Below are positions 12,411-23,643 of a DNA stretch of 64,000 nt, piece by piece; within the stretch, counting starts at the first letter, position 1, and each line of letters begins with the position of its first letter. The stretch spans positions 18,786,001-18,850,000 of the forward strand of contig JBHGNT010000007.1 in the NCBI GenBank assembly GCA_043228905.1, in the 5' to 3' direction. This DNA comes from Azolla caroliniana. Its lineage: Eukaryota; Polypodiophyta. The notes under the pieces were generated by a model that searched no databases, was not told where the DNA came from, and saw only the letters and a program-made list of their open reading frames with translations. Both the position numbers and the translations under genes were made by a program.

Positions 12411-12600
12411 TGGATGTACCTCAGTTGGTAAGGTTGCCCAATGGAGACCAGGTGGTCATGGGTTCAAACACGCATCTACGTTTACACCTCTACGCCTACA
12501 TATATGTCTACGTCTACATTTACGCATGTATCTACGAATACACATATGTCTACGTCTACAAATACGCATACGTCTAAGCCTGGGGAGTTTCTAACTTTCC
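12411..12600 (+). mobile_element. tRNA-derived SINE-like element with a TCTACG-rich tail
   Basis: A polymerase III box A-like sequence (tacctcagttgg, 12416-12427) and a box B (ggttcaaac, 12461-12469) lie about 45 bp apart, as in tRNA-derived SINE heads. They are followed by a degenerate tctacg/tctaca repeat tail to about 12577. A (ga)n run precedes it. The arrangement is seen directly; the SINE assignment is inference, and this is not an intact tRNA gene. Confidence 0.6.
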
Positions 12601-12831
12601 ATCACATTGGGCTCACATGTGAATAAGAAAGAAACCATGGCTTCTTACAATACAAAGGGACAGGGTAACCAACTTTACAACCCCCTAATCACATACAAAA
12701 AAAACAGAGTAACCCACTTTAACCCCCCCCCCCCCCCCTTAATCATATGCAAAAAACAGAGGAAACAGGAACAGAGGAGGCCCCAAGGAGCCTACCTATT
12801 ATTAACAGAGGAGGAGAAGGAGAAGGTGGAG

Positions 12832-14469
12832 ATGGGCGATGGCAAGGACAGCAGCAGTTACCTCAGGTCTGTGTGTGAAGAGCCCTCCAACCTATACATC
12901 TTTATGGTTGCCCTAAGGTCATTCTTTCTTGTTCTAACAACGCACCTACTAGCAGGAGAAGTTACTACATCTTTGTCACCATCACCACCATCACCGCAAA
13001 TTCTCACCAAGCTCTCATGGACTCTGAGGTATTTCAACCCACTTAACCTTTCATGGCGCTATTACTCCATTCTCGCATATCGCTCCATAGCTAAAGATTG
13101 GGGCACTAAGCAACTAGCCATGATCAACTATGAACAACACCCTTTCGATCCTCCATTACCTTACATCTATGGAGAGTCTCTTGTTCATGATCTGAGTGTC
13201 CCAAGACTGGAAATGAGTGGGGTTTTTAGCTCTCAAGGCCTTCTCACACTTTCGTGTGCTTACCAAGGCGTGCTAGCGATGCAATATACCATCGCCACCG
13301 AAGGTATATCTTATTTGCCGAATGTTACGGTTCCGCTTGCAATCATGGGCTTCTTTAGGGTTTTGGTCTCTAAATGGGTCGCGAATAAAATTCATGTCGA
13401 TCCATATCCTTACCCTGTTCCCGAAGGGTCACTCCCACCCTCGCAATCACATGATTGGTTAAGGGCATTATGTGGTCAGTTTTCGAGGCCTAATAACTTT
13501 GAATTGACAAGATGGCCCATGTCATCATCTTCCTCATCATTCTCATCTTCATCTTCATCTTCATCCTCTTCATGCTCAACTTCATTGTCATGGTCATCAC
13601 CATCAACATCGTCGACACCATTATTCTCAGTCCCATCAAACAAGTGTACTCGATCACTCTCCTTATTGGACACCCCTCAAGAAGCGGCATCATCCACATG
13701 CTCATCCTCACACATATTACAATCTAACTCCACATTGTCATTGTTATCGTCATCGTCATCAAAATCGAAGATGTCCATACCTTCAAGCTCAAGTGCTCAT
13801 CTTGACTCTGAACAACAAAAGCAATTAGATTCCATTTCGTCAAGCTTGTTTACAATGCCCTCTAACTCTCCATTAACACCATCCTGGACACAAGATAGAA
13901 TACAACGTCCATGTCCTCGACGATTGTCAAGATCACCGTTAAGTAGATCAGTCTCATTTACGTCATTCTCTCCTACAAATGGACAACAGTTCTCATCACT
14001 AACACCGTCCATGAGTCCAACACCATTACTCTTAGAATCAAGAACACCAGATCACACTAGATCTTATAAGCAAGACGACACTCTACATCAATCTTCATCT
14101 TCGATGCGAAACCTTCCATACAATGATTATAGGTCTAACAAATATGTGGTATGTGCATGGTTCATGGTTTTACTTGGCGTCGTCATACTTTCTTGCTTAC
14201 CGTACAAGGTACGGAAGGCATATGGGTACCCAATAAAGTTGTTACTGTTTGCAATGCAATTGTTCTACCAATATATCGCGATAACAATGTTATTTTTCCA
14301 TGGCTATCTATTGTTTAAGGGGCCCCGAGCATTCGCAAACAGAGTCATGTGTTTTGATCATTGGACATTCAAGCTACAAACCATTGGCTTCTATTTACTC
14401 CTAGTTTTTGTGTTGGTAGTCTCTATCATTGATTTTATAAAGCATGGATTTTATCGGAAATGTTTCTAG
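12832..14469 (+). CDS. Unrecognised multi-pass membrane protein with Ser-rich linker
   Basis: 545 residues from the Met at 12832 (MGDGKDSSSYL). The frame is open further upstream to 12607, but that part runs through a poly-C tract and is unlikely to be coding. I do not recognise the family. There is one hydrophobic segment near residues 21-39 (LYIFMVALRSFFLVL), a conserved-looking soluble or peripheral stretch to about residue 225 (WRYYSILAYRSIAKDWG, YPYPVPEGSLPP), and a Ser/Thr/Pro-rich low-complexity linker at about 230-430. Three strong membrane spans then follow near 437-455, 467-492 and 518-537. The ending KHGFYRKCF is basic. No intron signal is needed to keep the frame. It sits between two direct repeats. 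It may be a lineage-specific gene or a decayed copy in which the Ser run has replaced an original segment. An alternative frame over the Ser run reads as strongly hydrophobic (see findings). Confidence 0.6.
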   Translation: MGDGKDSSSYLRSVCEEPSNLYIFMVALRSFFLVLTTHLLAGEVTTSLSPSPPSPQILTKLSWTLRYFNPLNLSWRYYSILAYRSIAKDWGTKQLAMINYEQHPFDPPLPYIYGESLVHDLSVPRLEMSGVFSSQGLLTLSCAYQGVLAMQYTIATEGISYLPNVTVPLAIMGFFRVLVSKWVANKIHVDPYPYPVPEGSLPPSQSHDWLRALCGQFSRPNNFELTRWPMSSSSSSFSSSSSSSSSSCSTSLSWSSPSTSSTPLFSVPSNKCTRSLSLLDTPQEAASSTCSSSHILQSNSTLSLLSSSSSKSKMSIPSSSSAHLDSEQQKQLDSISSSLFTMPSNSPLTPSWTQDRIQRPCPRRLSRSPLSRSVSFTSFSPTNGQQFSSLTPSMSPTPLLLESRTPDHTRSYKQDDTLHQSSSSMRNLPYNDYRSNKYVVCAWFMVLLGVVILSCLPYKVRKAYGYPIKLLLFAMQLFYQYIAITMLFFHGYLLFKGPRAFANRVMCFDHWTFKLQTIGFYLLLVFVLVVSIIDFIKHGFYRKCF

Positions 14470-14715
14470 TTTTGATTGACAATGAAATGCATGGAAGTTC
14501 TTTCATCAAGCAAGTGGAGGGTAGATTCTCCCTGAATTCATTTAGCTTATTTCTAACATTCACGATGAGCTTTTGAGACATGATAGTTGTTAAAGGGCAT
14601 ATGCTCCTTACCTTGTAATTCAGACAAATACCTTTATTTGACTCTCAATGTATTACCACAAGAAATGAATACCCTTGTAATTTTCCATGGAGAGTGAATC
14701 AAGATGTTTAAGAGA

Positions 14716-15692
14716 ATACAATGGAATCTTGATTAAGTCAGTCAACCATCGAGGGACATATATGTTAGACCCATTGAACACACAAGAAAGACATACAATG
14801 GAATTGTGATTAATCATGCATGGAACATGAAGGCTTTGGTCAATCTAGTATTATCAACTACTAGATATAGTAATGATCACCTCCAAGTTGTCAATTTATC
14901 CTCACATGTATTCTTAGAGTGCACATTTTGTGATAAGTAATATTAGTACTAGTTGTATCGAGGGAGTTACGTTGTATTAAATTATATGTTGATTATGGAA
15001 AGGAATATCCCCACTGATATCAATTTACTTGCACATTTAATGTGACAATAAGAAAAAAACATAATATAATATATGTATTCTCTTTATCTTATAGTGAGAC
15101 ACTTTGACTATTATCTATGACAAATTGATTTGTAGTCGAGATCCCATCTAAGTTCAAAGGTACGAGTGCACAAAAGGACAATCATTATAATATAATCTCA
15201 TGCATAATAGAAAGTTTGGATTGACACATATATATCTCAATGAGTGCAACTCTATATGCCTAACTAGTCGATGCTCAATATTATCCTAGTAGGGTTGACC
15301 TTTGCACGATCGACCCACACAAGTTTTTCTAACATGATATAAGAGTTGAGACATTGATCTAGATTAAGACTATATAGGTAGTCATTGTCTAGCGAAACAC
15401 ACAGTGAGAGAGAAAGAGAGACCTTAATCAATCATGTTAATTGTTCCTTCATTTCTAGGTTAATGCATACAATGGGTTTGGACCACATATGTCTTGCCTC
15501 ATATTTTTATTATGACAAGATGTAATGTCTTGAGTGATGCTTAATCGGGGCATTACATCATATATTACCCGCCCTCATGAGATTTGTTTGTCCAGGAGGT
15601 GCACTTAGCTCATTGTTGGTTTTTGCTATTGTTACTCATCACTTTTTGGCGATGTTATCAAGTCTTGCAATTAATGGTGACATCGTGGGCCA
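14716..15692 (+). repeat. Direct repeat B (right copy)
   Basis: This is the shorter partner of the repeat at 10510-12000 (block matches given there). It begins about 250 bp after the stop codon of the membrane-protein gene. Relative to the left copy it lacks about 170 bp and 330 bp between the matching blocks. No coding capacity is seen. Confidence 0.85.
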
Positions 15693-15924
15693 ATTGGTTG
15701 CACATGTTTTCTACAAATGATTTTTCTTGTTTCTATGAGTCTCATGTCAGAATCTTGAGAAGGGATGCTCATGTGGAGCCAATTTGGAATGTCTAGGATG
15801 GCAGGGATTATGGTCATAAAAAGCTCTATTTTCTTGAGGGAGTTGGAATATAAGACTTATATATTAACATGATGGCTCGTAGGTTTTCATTATTGCAAGA
15901 CATGTGTTTTGATGGCCACCATGT

Positions 15925-15992
15925 GATGGCAAGGCTTGAAATCATGACCTATGTGTACATATGCCAAGGACTTAACCATTAAACCATCTAAT
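15925..15992 (-). mobile_element. tRNA-derived SINE-like head
   Basis: On the minus strand, a box A-like tggtttaatggttaag (complement of 15971-15986) is followed by a box B-like ggtcatgatttcaagcc (15933-15949). The spacing fits a tRNA-related promoter. It is too diverged to be a tRNA gene. Confidence 0.5.
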
Positions 15993-16015
15993 AATCGTAA
16001 GCATTTATTGTAACA

Positions 16016-16385
16016 TGTTAAGAATTAGGTAATTAACTACAGGTTAATTAGCACCTAATTATGTGATTAAGTAGTGGAAGATTATGTGATGTGTGTGTAT
16101 GTATGCAATGTTAGGTGTAAAGGCCCGTAGTTCACAAATTAGGTAATTATTCGTATATGTGAACACATTGTTCACCTGGATAGGACACCTCCTTTTGTAA
16201 TGTGAACACACCTCTTTCTTTGTAGGGTTAACTAATATAATAACCTTTGTTTCTTGTGTACCAATCAAGGCGGTTGGGTACACCCAAAAAAATATGGGTT
16301 TCTACTCTCGTCTCTACTACAATCTTGTTTGCTGAACGTCATCAGTCAATAGCTGCTCCCTCAAACATCTCTCTTTACCTTTAAT
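16016..16385 (+). mobile_element. 5' LTR of Copia-4 (approximate)
   Basis: The stretch from TGTTAAGAATTAGG (16016) to just before the primer-binding site has the position and length of a Copia 5' LTR. The matching 3' LTR is missing because the element is cut off at 19.85 kb, so the boundaries rest on TG and the primer-binding site only. Confidence 0.6.
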
Positions 16386-16398
16386 TGGTATCAGAGCC
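16386..16398 (+). promoter_or_regulatory. Primer-binding site (initiator Met-tRNA type)
   Basis: tggtatcagagcc is the standard plant Copia primer-binding sequence, complementary to the 3' end of initiator tRNA-Met. It marks the start of the internal region of Copia-4. Confidence 0.9.
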
Positions 16399-16533
16399 AA
16401 ATCTCTTTCCTTTGCTTTGCTATTTTTTTAGATTTAGAATCAACAGAAAACACAGTTAAAAAAAAAAACAATTATGTCAGACCCTTTCCTATTGGTAGTT
16501 TGCTCAATTTTCTGAAGGCATCTGTCATAAATC

Positions 16534-19500
16534 TTGGGAGCAATGGCCTCCACTTCAACTGAAATGAAAAGCTTCTTTGAAATCAAGAGATTTGATGGAA
16601 AAGGTTTCGAATTATGGAAAGCGCGTATGCTGGGTAGCCTCTTTTTGAGAGATTGTGAAGATGCTCTCGTGGAAAAGAAACCAGAGAGCTTGGAAAATGA
16701 TGCTTGGAACACTCTGAATAAGAAAGCCATTACATATATTAAAATGGCTGTTTCTGATGAAATTCTTGTAGATATAAAGGGCTTGATTACTGCCCATCAA
16801 GTTTGGGAGAAACTTAAGACAACTTACGAGAATACTACTCCTGTGAATCAGGTGCATTTGATGAGAAAACTTGTCGATATGAGGCTTGATGAGTCGAAAG
16901 GTGCAACAGAGCATCTATCGTTATTCACATGTACTTTCTCGCAACTACAAGATTTAGGATTACCAGCTTTTGATGTCAAGCTCAAAGCTATCTTCCTACT
17001 TATGACTTTACCCAATTCGTGGGAAACATTAGTTGTTTCATTATCTAATAGCCCCACCTTGACCTTCGATGGTGTGCGGGGCTCTATTCTCAGTGAAGAG
17101 ATTAGAAGACAATCTAGTGGAGAAGGTAGTGGTTCAACATACAATATTAGAGGGAGATATGATAAGAGGAACCGAAATATAGGACAAAGAAATAGAAGTA
17201 AGAGTAGAGGGAAAGGAAAGCAACAAGATATCGCATGCTATCAGTGTGGCCGTAAAGGTCATAAGAAACGTGATTGTAGATTTTGGAAGATGGAACTAGA
17301 AAGGAAGAAAAATGTAGGAGAGAAGAAAAATAAAGATGATAAATTTAATACAATAGAGAAAGCTAATATGGCTTCAAATGTTATCATCGAAGACCTATCT
17401 GGTGAAGATGGTGATGTACTTTGTATTACAGGTGATGCCTTCATAGCTCATGTTCAGAACATGCAAATCACCAAAACAGATGTTATTGATGCTTTATTGT
17501 CAATTGATGATGGATTGACATAGACATGGGTAGTAGACTCTAGGGCTTCTTTTCATGTTACTCCATGTTTGGAGTGCTTTACCACATTTGACACAAGCAG
17601 TTATGGAAAAGTTTATCTTGGTAACAATAGTGCTTGCAATATTGATGGTATTGAAACCATACACTTGTCTTTGGATAATGGTCAAGAGCTCGTGCTCAAA
17701 GATGTTAGGTATGTACCTGGCATTAAGAAAAGTTTGCTATCTGTAGGACAGATGGATTTTCATGGTTACACAACATTATTCGGTGGTGGATTGTAGAAAC
17801 TAAAGAAAGGATCTATGGTTATTGTGAAAGGTTGCAAAAAGGGCACTTTGTACTGTTTGCAATGTAAAGCCAAAAAGGACTTGAAGTCCTTTCTGCTCTA
17901 AAATGATTTGATGTTAAAGGATTAGAGCTGATTTTTTGTAATGATTGTCTATTTGGCAAACAAGTGAGAAATTCTTATTATTCTGGTGTCTCTCGTAAAC
18001 CAAATGTGCTAGATTTGGTGCATTCTGATGTATGTAGCATGCCTGTAAAATCCTTCGGCGGTGCTGCATATTTTATTTCCTTTATCGATGTAGGAAGATT
18101 TGGGTGTACTTGATGAAAAAGAAAGGTGATGCATTTAATGCATTTAAATCTTTTCATGCATTTGTGACTACCCAAAAAGGGACAAAATTGAAAAGTCTCA
18201 GAATAGATAATGGGGGTGAGTTTACATCGGCAGAATTTAAGTCCTATTGTGACTTACATGGTATTAAAAGAGAGTTTACAGCTCCATATAACCCTTCATC
18301 AAATGGGATGGTAGAAAGATATAATAGGTCCTTGTGTGAGCGAGTACGGTGCATGTTGTCCACAGCTAATCTCCCTCATGAATTTTTGGGAGAAGCATTA
18401 AAAACTGTGGTTCATATATGTAATCGTTCTCCCAACAAGTCCTTAAAGAATGGAATCCTTGAGGAGGTTTGGTCTGGCAAACCAGCCTCATATGACCATT
18501 TACGAATTTTCGGTTGTGATGCATTTGTACACATTAGAAGTGAGCTGAGAAATAAGCTCGATGCTAAGTCCACCATGGGCATTTTTATGGGCTATGGTGA
18601 TGAAGGTGAAATGGGCTATAGGATTTGGTTATCTCAATCTAGAAGAATTGTACACAACCAGGATGTTGTTTTTAATGAAGAAAAATTGCTGAAAATTGCT
18701 TGTTCCTTTGTTGGGAACTCTAAGAGCGTTACATTTTAGTAATTACAACCATCCACAAAATCTGAAATAAACCTCATGATGCTATACCAAAGGTTGAATA
18801 TGATGGTCGACCGGTTATCTTTGAGCCAGAAGAAGTTGGACAACAAAGAGATGCTCGTGAAGGTATTGGTCAATGAGATGAAGTACTGAAGAACAAAATA
18901 TAGATGTCAAACAACATGTTGGACATGGTTTGCAACAACTAGAAAGTGCTAAAACCGATTTTCCTCCAGATTTAGAACCAATCCCGGAAAATATTGATCA
19001 TTGGGTACATAGGTCTAATCGTTCAAGGAGGCAGGTATATAGATATGACCCCTCTTTGCAGTATGTCATGCTATCAGATGAGGGTGAACCTCTTACTTGT
19101 AAGGAGGCAATGTCATGTGGACTTAGCAGTAAGTAGGAGCTTGCAATGCAAGAAGAAATAAAATCTTTATATGCAAATGATACATGGGATCTTGTGTCCT
19201 TACCTCAAGGAAGGAAAGCTCTTCCAAAGAAGTGGGTTTATAAGGTAAAGGAAATTGAAGGGAAACCAAAATACAAGGCAAGATTAGTTTCCAAGGGTTA
19301 TGCACAGAAGGAAGGTATTGACTTCCAAGAGGTCTTCTCTCTTGTTGTGAAGATGACCACACTTCGTGTGCTATTTGCTCTCACTGCAATGCTTAATTTG
19401 GAGTTGTGTGGATGATATGTTGCTAGGTGGGAAAAGAAAGTCTAGTCTTGATGCTCTAAAAGATCAATTGAAATCGGTCTTCTCTGTGAAAGATTTGGGA

Positions 19501-19853
19501 AATGCAGAGCATATTTTGGGCATGAGAATTAGTAGAAATAGAAAGGACAATTTGTTGTATTTGTCACAAGAAAAGTACATTGAAAAAGTGCTTAACATAT
19601 TTAATATGGTAGAAGCAAAGTCTCTAGTTCCTTTACCGCCATATCTTAAACTTAGCAAGGCTGATTGTCCAAAGGATGAGATGGAAATCAATGCTATGAA
19701 GGGAATTCCTTATGCATCAGCATGTGGTTCTCTAATGTATGCTATGGTAGCTACTCGTCTAAATATTGCTTATGTAGTGGGAGTTGTTAGTCACTATATG
19801 TCTAATCCTGACAAAGCACATTGGGAGGCTGTCAAGTGTGTTTTCAGGTAAAA
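16534..19853 (+). mobile_element. Copia-4: gag-pol, interrupted and truncated
   Basis: Gag is almost intact: 16534 (or the ATG at 16543) to 17523, with an RFDGKGFELWK start and a CCHC zinc knuckle (CYQCGRKGHKKRDC). A stop at 17521 separates it from the protease, whose active-site DSGAS reads DSRAS. The integrase follows with a frame change near 18100 (DLVHSDV, LRIDNGGEFTS, NGMVERYNR, LRIFGCDAFVH) and runs to a stop at 18739. RT then starts (KKWVYKVKEIEG, KARLVSKGYAQKEGIDF). Between LNLEL and VDDML, at about 19400-19412, some 70 codons of RT are missing. The remainder runs to about 19851 and stops where a minus-strand Copia begins. The RNase H end and 3' LTR are absent. It is not autonomous. 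Confidence 0.92.
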
Positions 19854-19865
19854 CAACGAGACAAG

Positions 19866-20141
19866 ATGGGGGATGATTAATATATTAAAAAGTATCATCA
19901 AATACAAAAATACCCACAATGAGGTATAACGGTGTACATGTGTGAGTAGAATATAGGTACAACGGTGTAAGTTCTATATTAAATGAACATGGGAGTGGAG
20001 GATCTACAATGTATCCCACTCAAGTACAAAATCCTATTTAAGGCTTTAAGGTCAACACACTAACTAGATTCTATCTAGGTAACTACTAGGTTACATGTGT
20101 TGACTAGCTAACTAAATATAGTTGAGCTTGATATCTCAACA
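19866..20141 (-). mobile_element. 3' LTR of Copia-3 (minus strand)
   Basis: Read on the minus strand it begins TGTTGAGATATCAAGCTC at 20141, directly after a polypurine tract (cttgagggggcgtg). From 19903 to 20141 it matches the 5' LTR at 23644-23901, including aggctttaaggtcaacacac and gagtggaggatctacaatg. The end at about 19866 is uncertain because the other copy is truncated. Confidence 0.88.
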
Positions 20142-20310
20142 CGCCCCCTCAAGCTCAAGTGCGAGCCTTCTAACATCCGGTTTTGTTTTTGGCGTTGTCC
20201 GGTTTTTGATGTCGGCTTCTGTCTAGCTTTCAACATTTTCGGCTTCTTCGGCGTCGACACTTTTGTGGCAGTTTCAGTTCCTCCCCCTCAAGCTTGTAAC
20301 GAAGGCTTGA

Positions 20311-20492
20311 GTCAATTGCTTTCACCCATCATGGGTCACAAGCCACTTCTATAAAGCTCTCGGGCGCTTTTTCAGCCACTACCTTCATCGTGAAACATTG
20401 GGTCAATTGTTTTCACCCATCATGGGTCACGAGCCACTTCTGTGGAGCTCTTGGGCTCTTGTTCGGCTGCTACCTTCATCGTGAAGGCATAA
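20311..20492 (-). repeat. 91-bp tandem duplication in Copia-3
   Basis: Two adjacent copies start with gtcaattg (20311 and 20402) and share ttcacccatcatgggtcac, agccacttct and taccttcatcgtgaa. The right copy belongs to the Copia linker (the KVAAEQEP segment before RT). The left copy duplicates it at the edge of the large pol deletion. Confidence 0.85.
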
Positions 20493-22756
20493 TGATGGGC
20501 CATGTACTTGTTGTAGTCGAGCCGAGCGACGAGGTTCTTGTCTCTAGTTACGCGTCGAAGTTTTTCGCTTGTTGATGTGAGCGTCTTCTTTACTCTGGGT
20601 GTCCGCATGATGGGTACACCAAACTCACTGTATAGTGAGGGAGCTGACACATCCGAATCATTGTCGTCGGGGTGATCGACTTTGTATTTGGGCATCTTAC
20701 CTTTGCATTTGCCCAAGGTCATACTTTGTCGTGACGCGCTTGGAATGCTTGAAGGCTCAGGTGAGCTTGGATTGTCCCTTGGTAGAGGACTTGTTCGAAT
20801 ATCGTCCTCTGAATTGACATTCAACTCTTCCTCGGCCGGGTCGGGTGGAGCCCAATTGGGCTTATACCATGATGCTGATTCGTCGAAGACTACGTCTCGA
20901 CTTACCCAAACCGCTCGGGTCGAAGTGTTATAGCACTTGTATGCCCTCTTCTCGGATGAGTATCTTACAAGGATACATTTCTCCGACTTCGTGTCGGGCT
21001 TCTGTCGGCTTTTGTTCAGGATGCGTACATTCGCAATGCTTCCGAACACTTTGAGGTGCGACAGGATTGACTTCCTTCCAACAAGGAGCTCGTATGGAGT
21101 TAGCTCATGTACTCCATTAGTGGTGCATCGATTCATGAGATAAACGGTTGTGGATGCCGCCTCGGCCCAATAGAGGTTCGAGATGTGTTTCTCATGTATC
21201 ATGGCGTGTGCTACCTTGAGTATTTGTCGATTCTTCCTTTTGGCGATTCCATTTTGTTGGGGTGTGTGTCGGCACGAGAATTCTCTCTGAATGCCTTCAC
21301 CTTGGAGGTAGAAAATGAATTCGTTGGAGAAGTACTCCTTGCCTCCATCCGATCGTAGGCATCGAATGTGCCGACCGGTTTCTTTTTCGACTTGGCCCTT
21401 GAGCTTTTGAAAGTGTGAGAGCACTTTGCTCTTCTTCTTCATCAGGAAGATCCACGTGTAGCGGGAGTAGTCATCGATGAAGGTGACATAGTATCGACAT
21501 CCGTCGATCGTCGACGTTTGAGCCGGTCCCCATGCCTCCGAATGTATGACATCGAGGAGGCCTTTGCGTACGTAGCTCTCCTTCAGGAATGGGAGTTGAT
21601 GTTGTTTGCCAAGTTGACACAGTTTGCAAACTTGGTCGACTCGTTTCGACTCGAAGGTTGGAAGTTCGATGAAGACTCCCTTTGATTTCATAGCTCAGAA
21701 CCTTTGGAGGTTGATGTGGCCGATTCTCTTGTGCCACAACTCAATGCTTGTCTCGGTTTTGAGACCTTTGGCATACATGGCCGATTTCACCTCATTCGAA
21801 TCGAGATTGAACATTCGATCGTCTCTTCGTCCCTTAGCTATGAGTGGGCCATCTTTCTCGATGAAGCATCATTCATTGTTGAAACGAACATGCATGCCTT
21901 GTTCCACAATTTGGCCAACTAAGACCAAATTCTTTGTTATTGTGGGCACATGCAAGACATTATTTATGCAATTGTTTTGGTCGTCTATGCTGAATGGAAC
22001 GTTGCGGATGTGCCGAATCGGATGTGTGATGTCGTCTCCCGTCTTTATGAAGCCGGGTCGATTGGGTGTGCGCAAATCATTGAACCACTCTTCATGGGAT
22101 GTCATGTGATGTGAGGCGCCGGAATCGATGAACCACATGTTTTTTGAGTTGGAGGTGCTTATAGGGTCGGAGACCATCATAGAGTTCATTTTATGTCTCA
22201 TTATGAATAGCCCACCATAGTCGTCGTATTCGGAGTTGGTGGCGTAATTTGTGATTTCTCAGCTTGTCGAAGCCGAGTCACTTCTTATCTTGCACCACTC
22301 CTCTTCGCGGTGGTCGATTTTGCCGCAATAGTTGTAAGTAGCGGGTCTCGTTTTCCGAGCTTGCTCGACATGGAAGCTCCCTCTTCTTTTGAAGGTTCCT
22401 TGATGGCTTTTGTCTTGTTGTCGAAGGTTTGAGTGCCCTTCGTGAGATGGGTCGAATTGACCTCTTCTACCGCCTCGACCTCGTCCTCGGCCACCATCCG
22501 AATTTGAGAAGAACATTTGTTCTTCCGATATCTTGCTTTTTGTTCAGACGTGGTTCTCTTCAACCAATAACATTGATTGGAGGTCGAAGAACGAAGGAGG
22601 GTTTTCCCTTGCTAGGATAGTTGTCCTTAACGAGTCGAATCGTTATGCGAGGCCACCCAAACATACTTGAACCATCTCACCTTCGTCGATGTTTATGTTG
22701 ATGGAGCCAAGCGAGTCGCAAATGCTCTTGAATTTGGCGGTGTAGTCTGATCAGTT
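20420..22756 (-). mobile_element. Copia-3: gag end, protease and integrase; RT/RNase H deleted
   Basis: On the minus strand, from high to low coordinates: gag C-terminal part (YTAKFKSICDSLGS near 22750), an RGRGRGG-rich stretch, a decayed zinc knuckle (first Cys is Tyr, YNYCGKIDHREEE), an intact protease site (WFIDSGASHHMTSHEEW), integrase zinc region (CKLCQLGKQH), core (LLDVIHSEAW, LRSDGGKEYF, PQQNGIAKRKN) and the linker to RT. At 20420 the protein ends where RT should start, and only about 280 bp separate this point from the 3' LTR, so all of RT and RNase H has been lost. The 5' leader is replaced by a MULE fragment. A non-autonomous derivative related to Copia-2. Confidence 0.92.
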
Positions 22757-23610
22757 TTATCAAGGACCATTTCCGTGCTCAAAATATCATCGTTGTATTG
22801 GATAAGCATAATGATAATCGAAAAGTCACTTTTAAGTGCTACTATGGGGGAAAATATCGCAACCCTCTAGGCTTGACTGATGATACTCACAAAAGACAAA
22901 CGAGGACTTCTCTAATGGACTCCCCATTCTTCGTTAGAGCAAACTTCTCGAAGAAAACGGGATAGTGGACTATTAAAAAGGCAGCTATTGTGCACAACCA
23001 TCCTATTTTCGACGATCTCGGTAGTATATCTACGGCTTGTAGACTAATTGAAATAGAAAAAGCCATTGTTTGAGACATGGCAAATGCTGGAACTGGTGTG
23101 GCTTCAACTCTGGCCTACTTGAGAGAAAAAACTGAAAATCAATAGACCACCAGGAAAGAAATCTACAACGAAAAAGTGGTTGCAAGAGTCGAGTTTCTTG
23201 ATGGGCGCTCGCCAATTCAAGCGTTGTACGATGAGATCTCCATTGGCGACTTTATCTTCAATGTCAAGGTGAACCCGAACGACTCAATCCGTGGCCTTTT
23301 CTTTTGTCATCAGAAGTCGGCAAATCTTGCCAGACGGTTTAATATGGTATTTGTCATGGACTGCACCTACAAAATGAATAGATTTGGCATGCCATTGCTC
23401 AACATCGTTGGAATTACGGCCACAAATAGCATGTTCAATGTTGGATTTGCGTTCATATGCAACGAGACGGAACCCATGTATGTTTGGGCACTGCAGTCAT
23501 TCGAATTTGTGACAAAACCATCAATAGTTGTAACTGATTGAGAACTTGCCTTGATGATTGCAATTGCTATCGTGTTCCCTTCTACAAAGAATTTGCTTTG
23601 TAGTGGGGGG
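22757..23610 (+). mobile_element. MULE transposase fragment (FAR1-type DNA-binding plus transposase core)
   Basis: A single frame starting around 22761 reads through three stops (near 22969, 23074 and 23142). First comes a FAR1/WRKY-like zinc-finger region (KCYYGGKYRNPLG, SPFFVRANFSKK, a W, then HNHPIFDD), with Ser at one expected Cys. Then follows a MULE transposase core: IRGLFFCHQKSANLARRF, VFVMDCTYKMNRFGMPLL, NIVGITATNSMFNVGFAF, up to a stop at 23541. This matches plant Mutator-like elements of the FAR1/FHY3-related class. No terminal inverted repeats are recognised. Both ends abut Copia-3 sequence: gag at about 22756 and its 5' LTR at 23644. Confidence 0.85.
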
Positions 23611-23643
23611 GTAGCCCAAATGAGGGGGCAAATAGCGCTTTCC

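Noticed and set aside
12411-12480. Intact tRNA gene
   Set aside because: Box A and box B are present but no cloverleaf with matching acceptor and anticodon stems can be formed; same for the other SINE-like heads.
13476-13711. Minus-strand frames rich in Asp/Glu and Met opposite the Ser run
   Set aside because: They are the complement of the TCN-codon run of the plus-strand gene, with no motif outside the low-complexity part.
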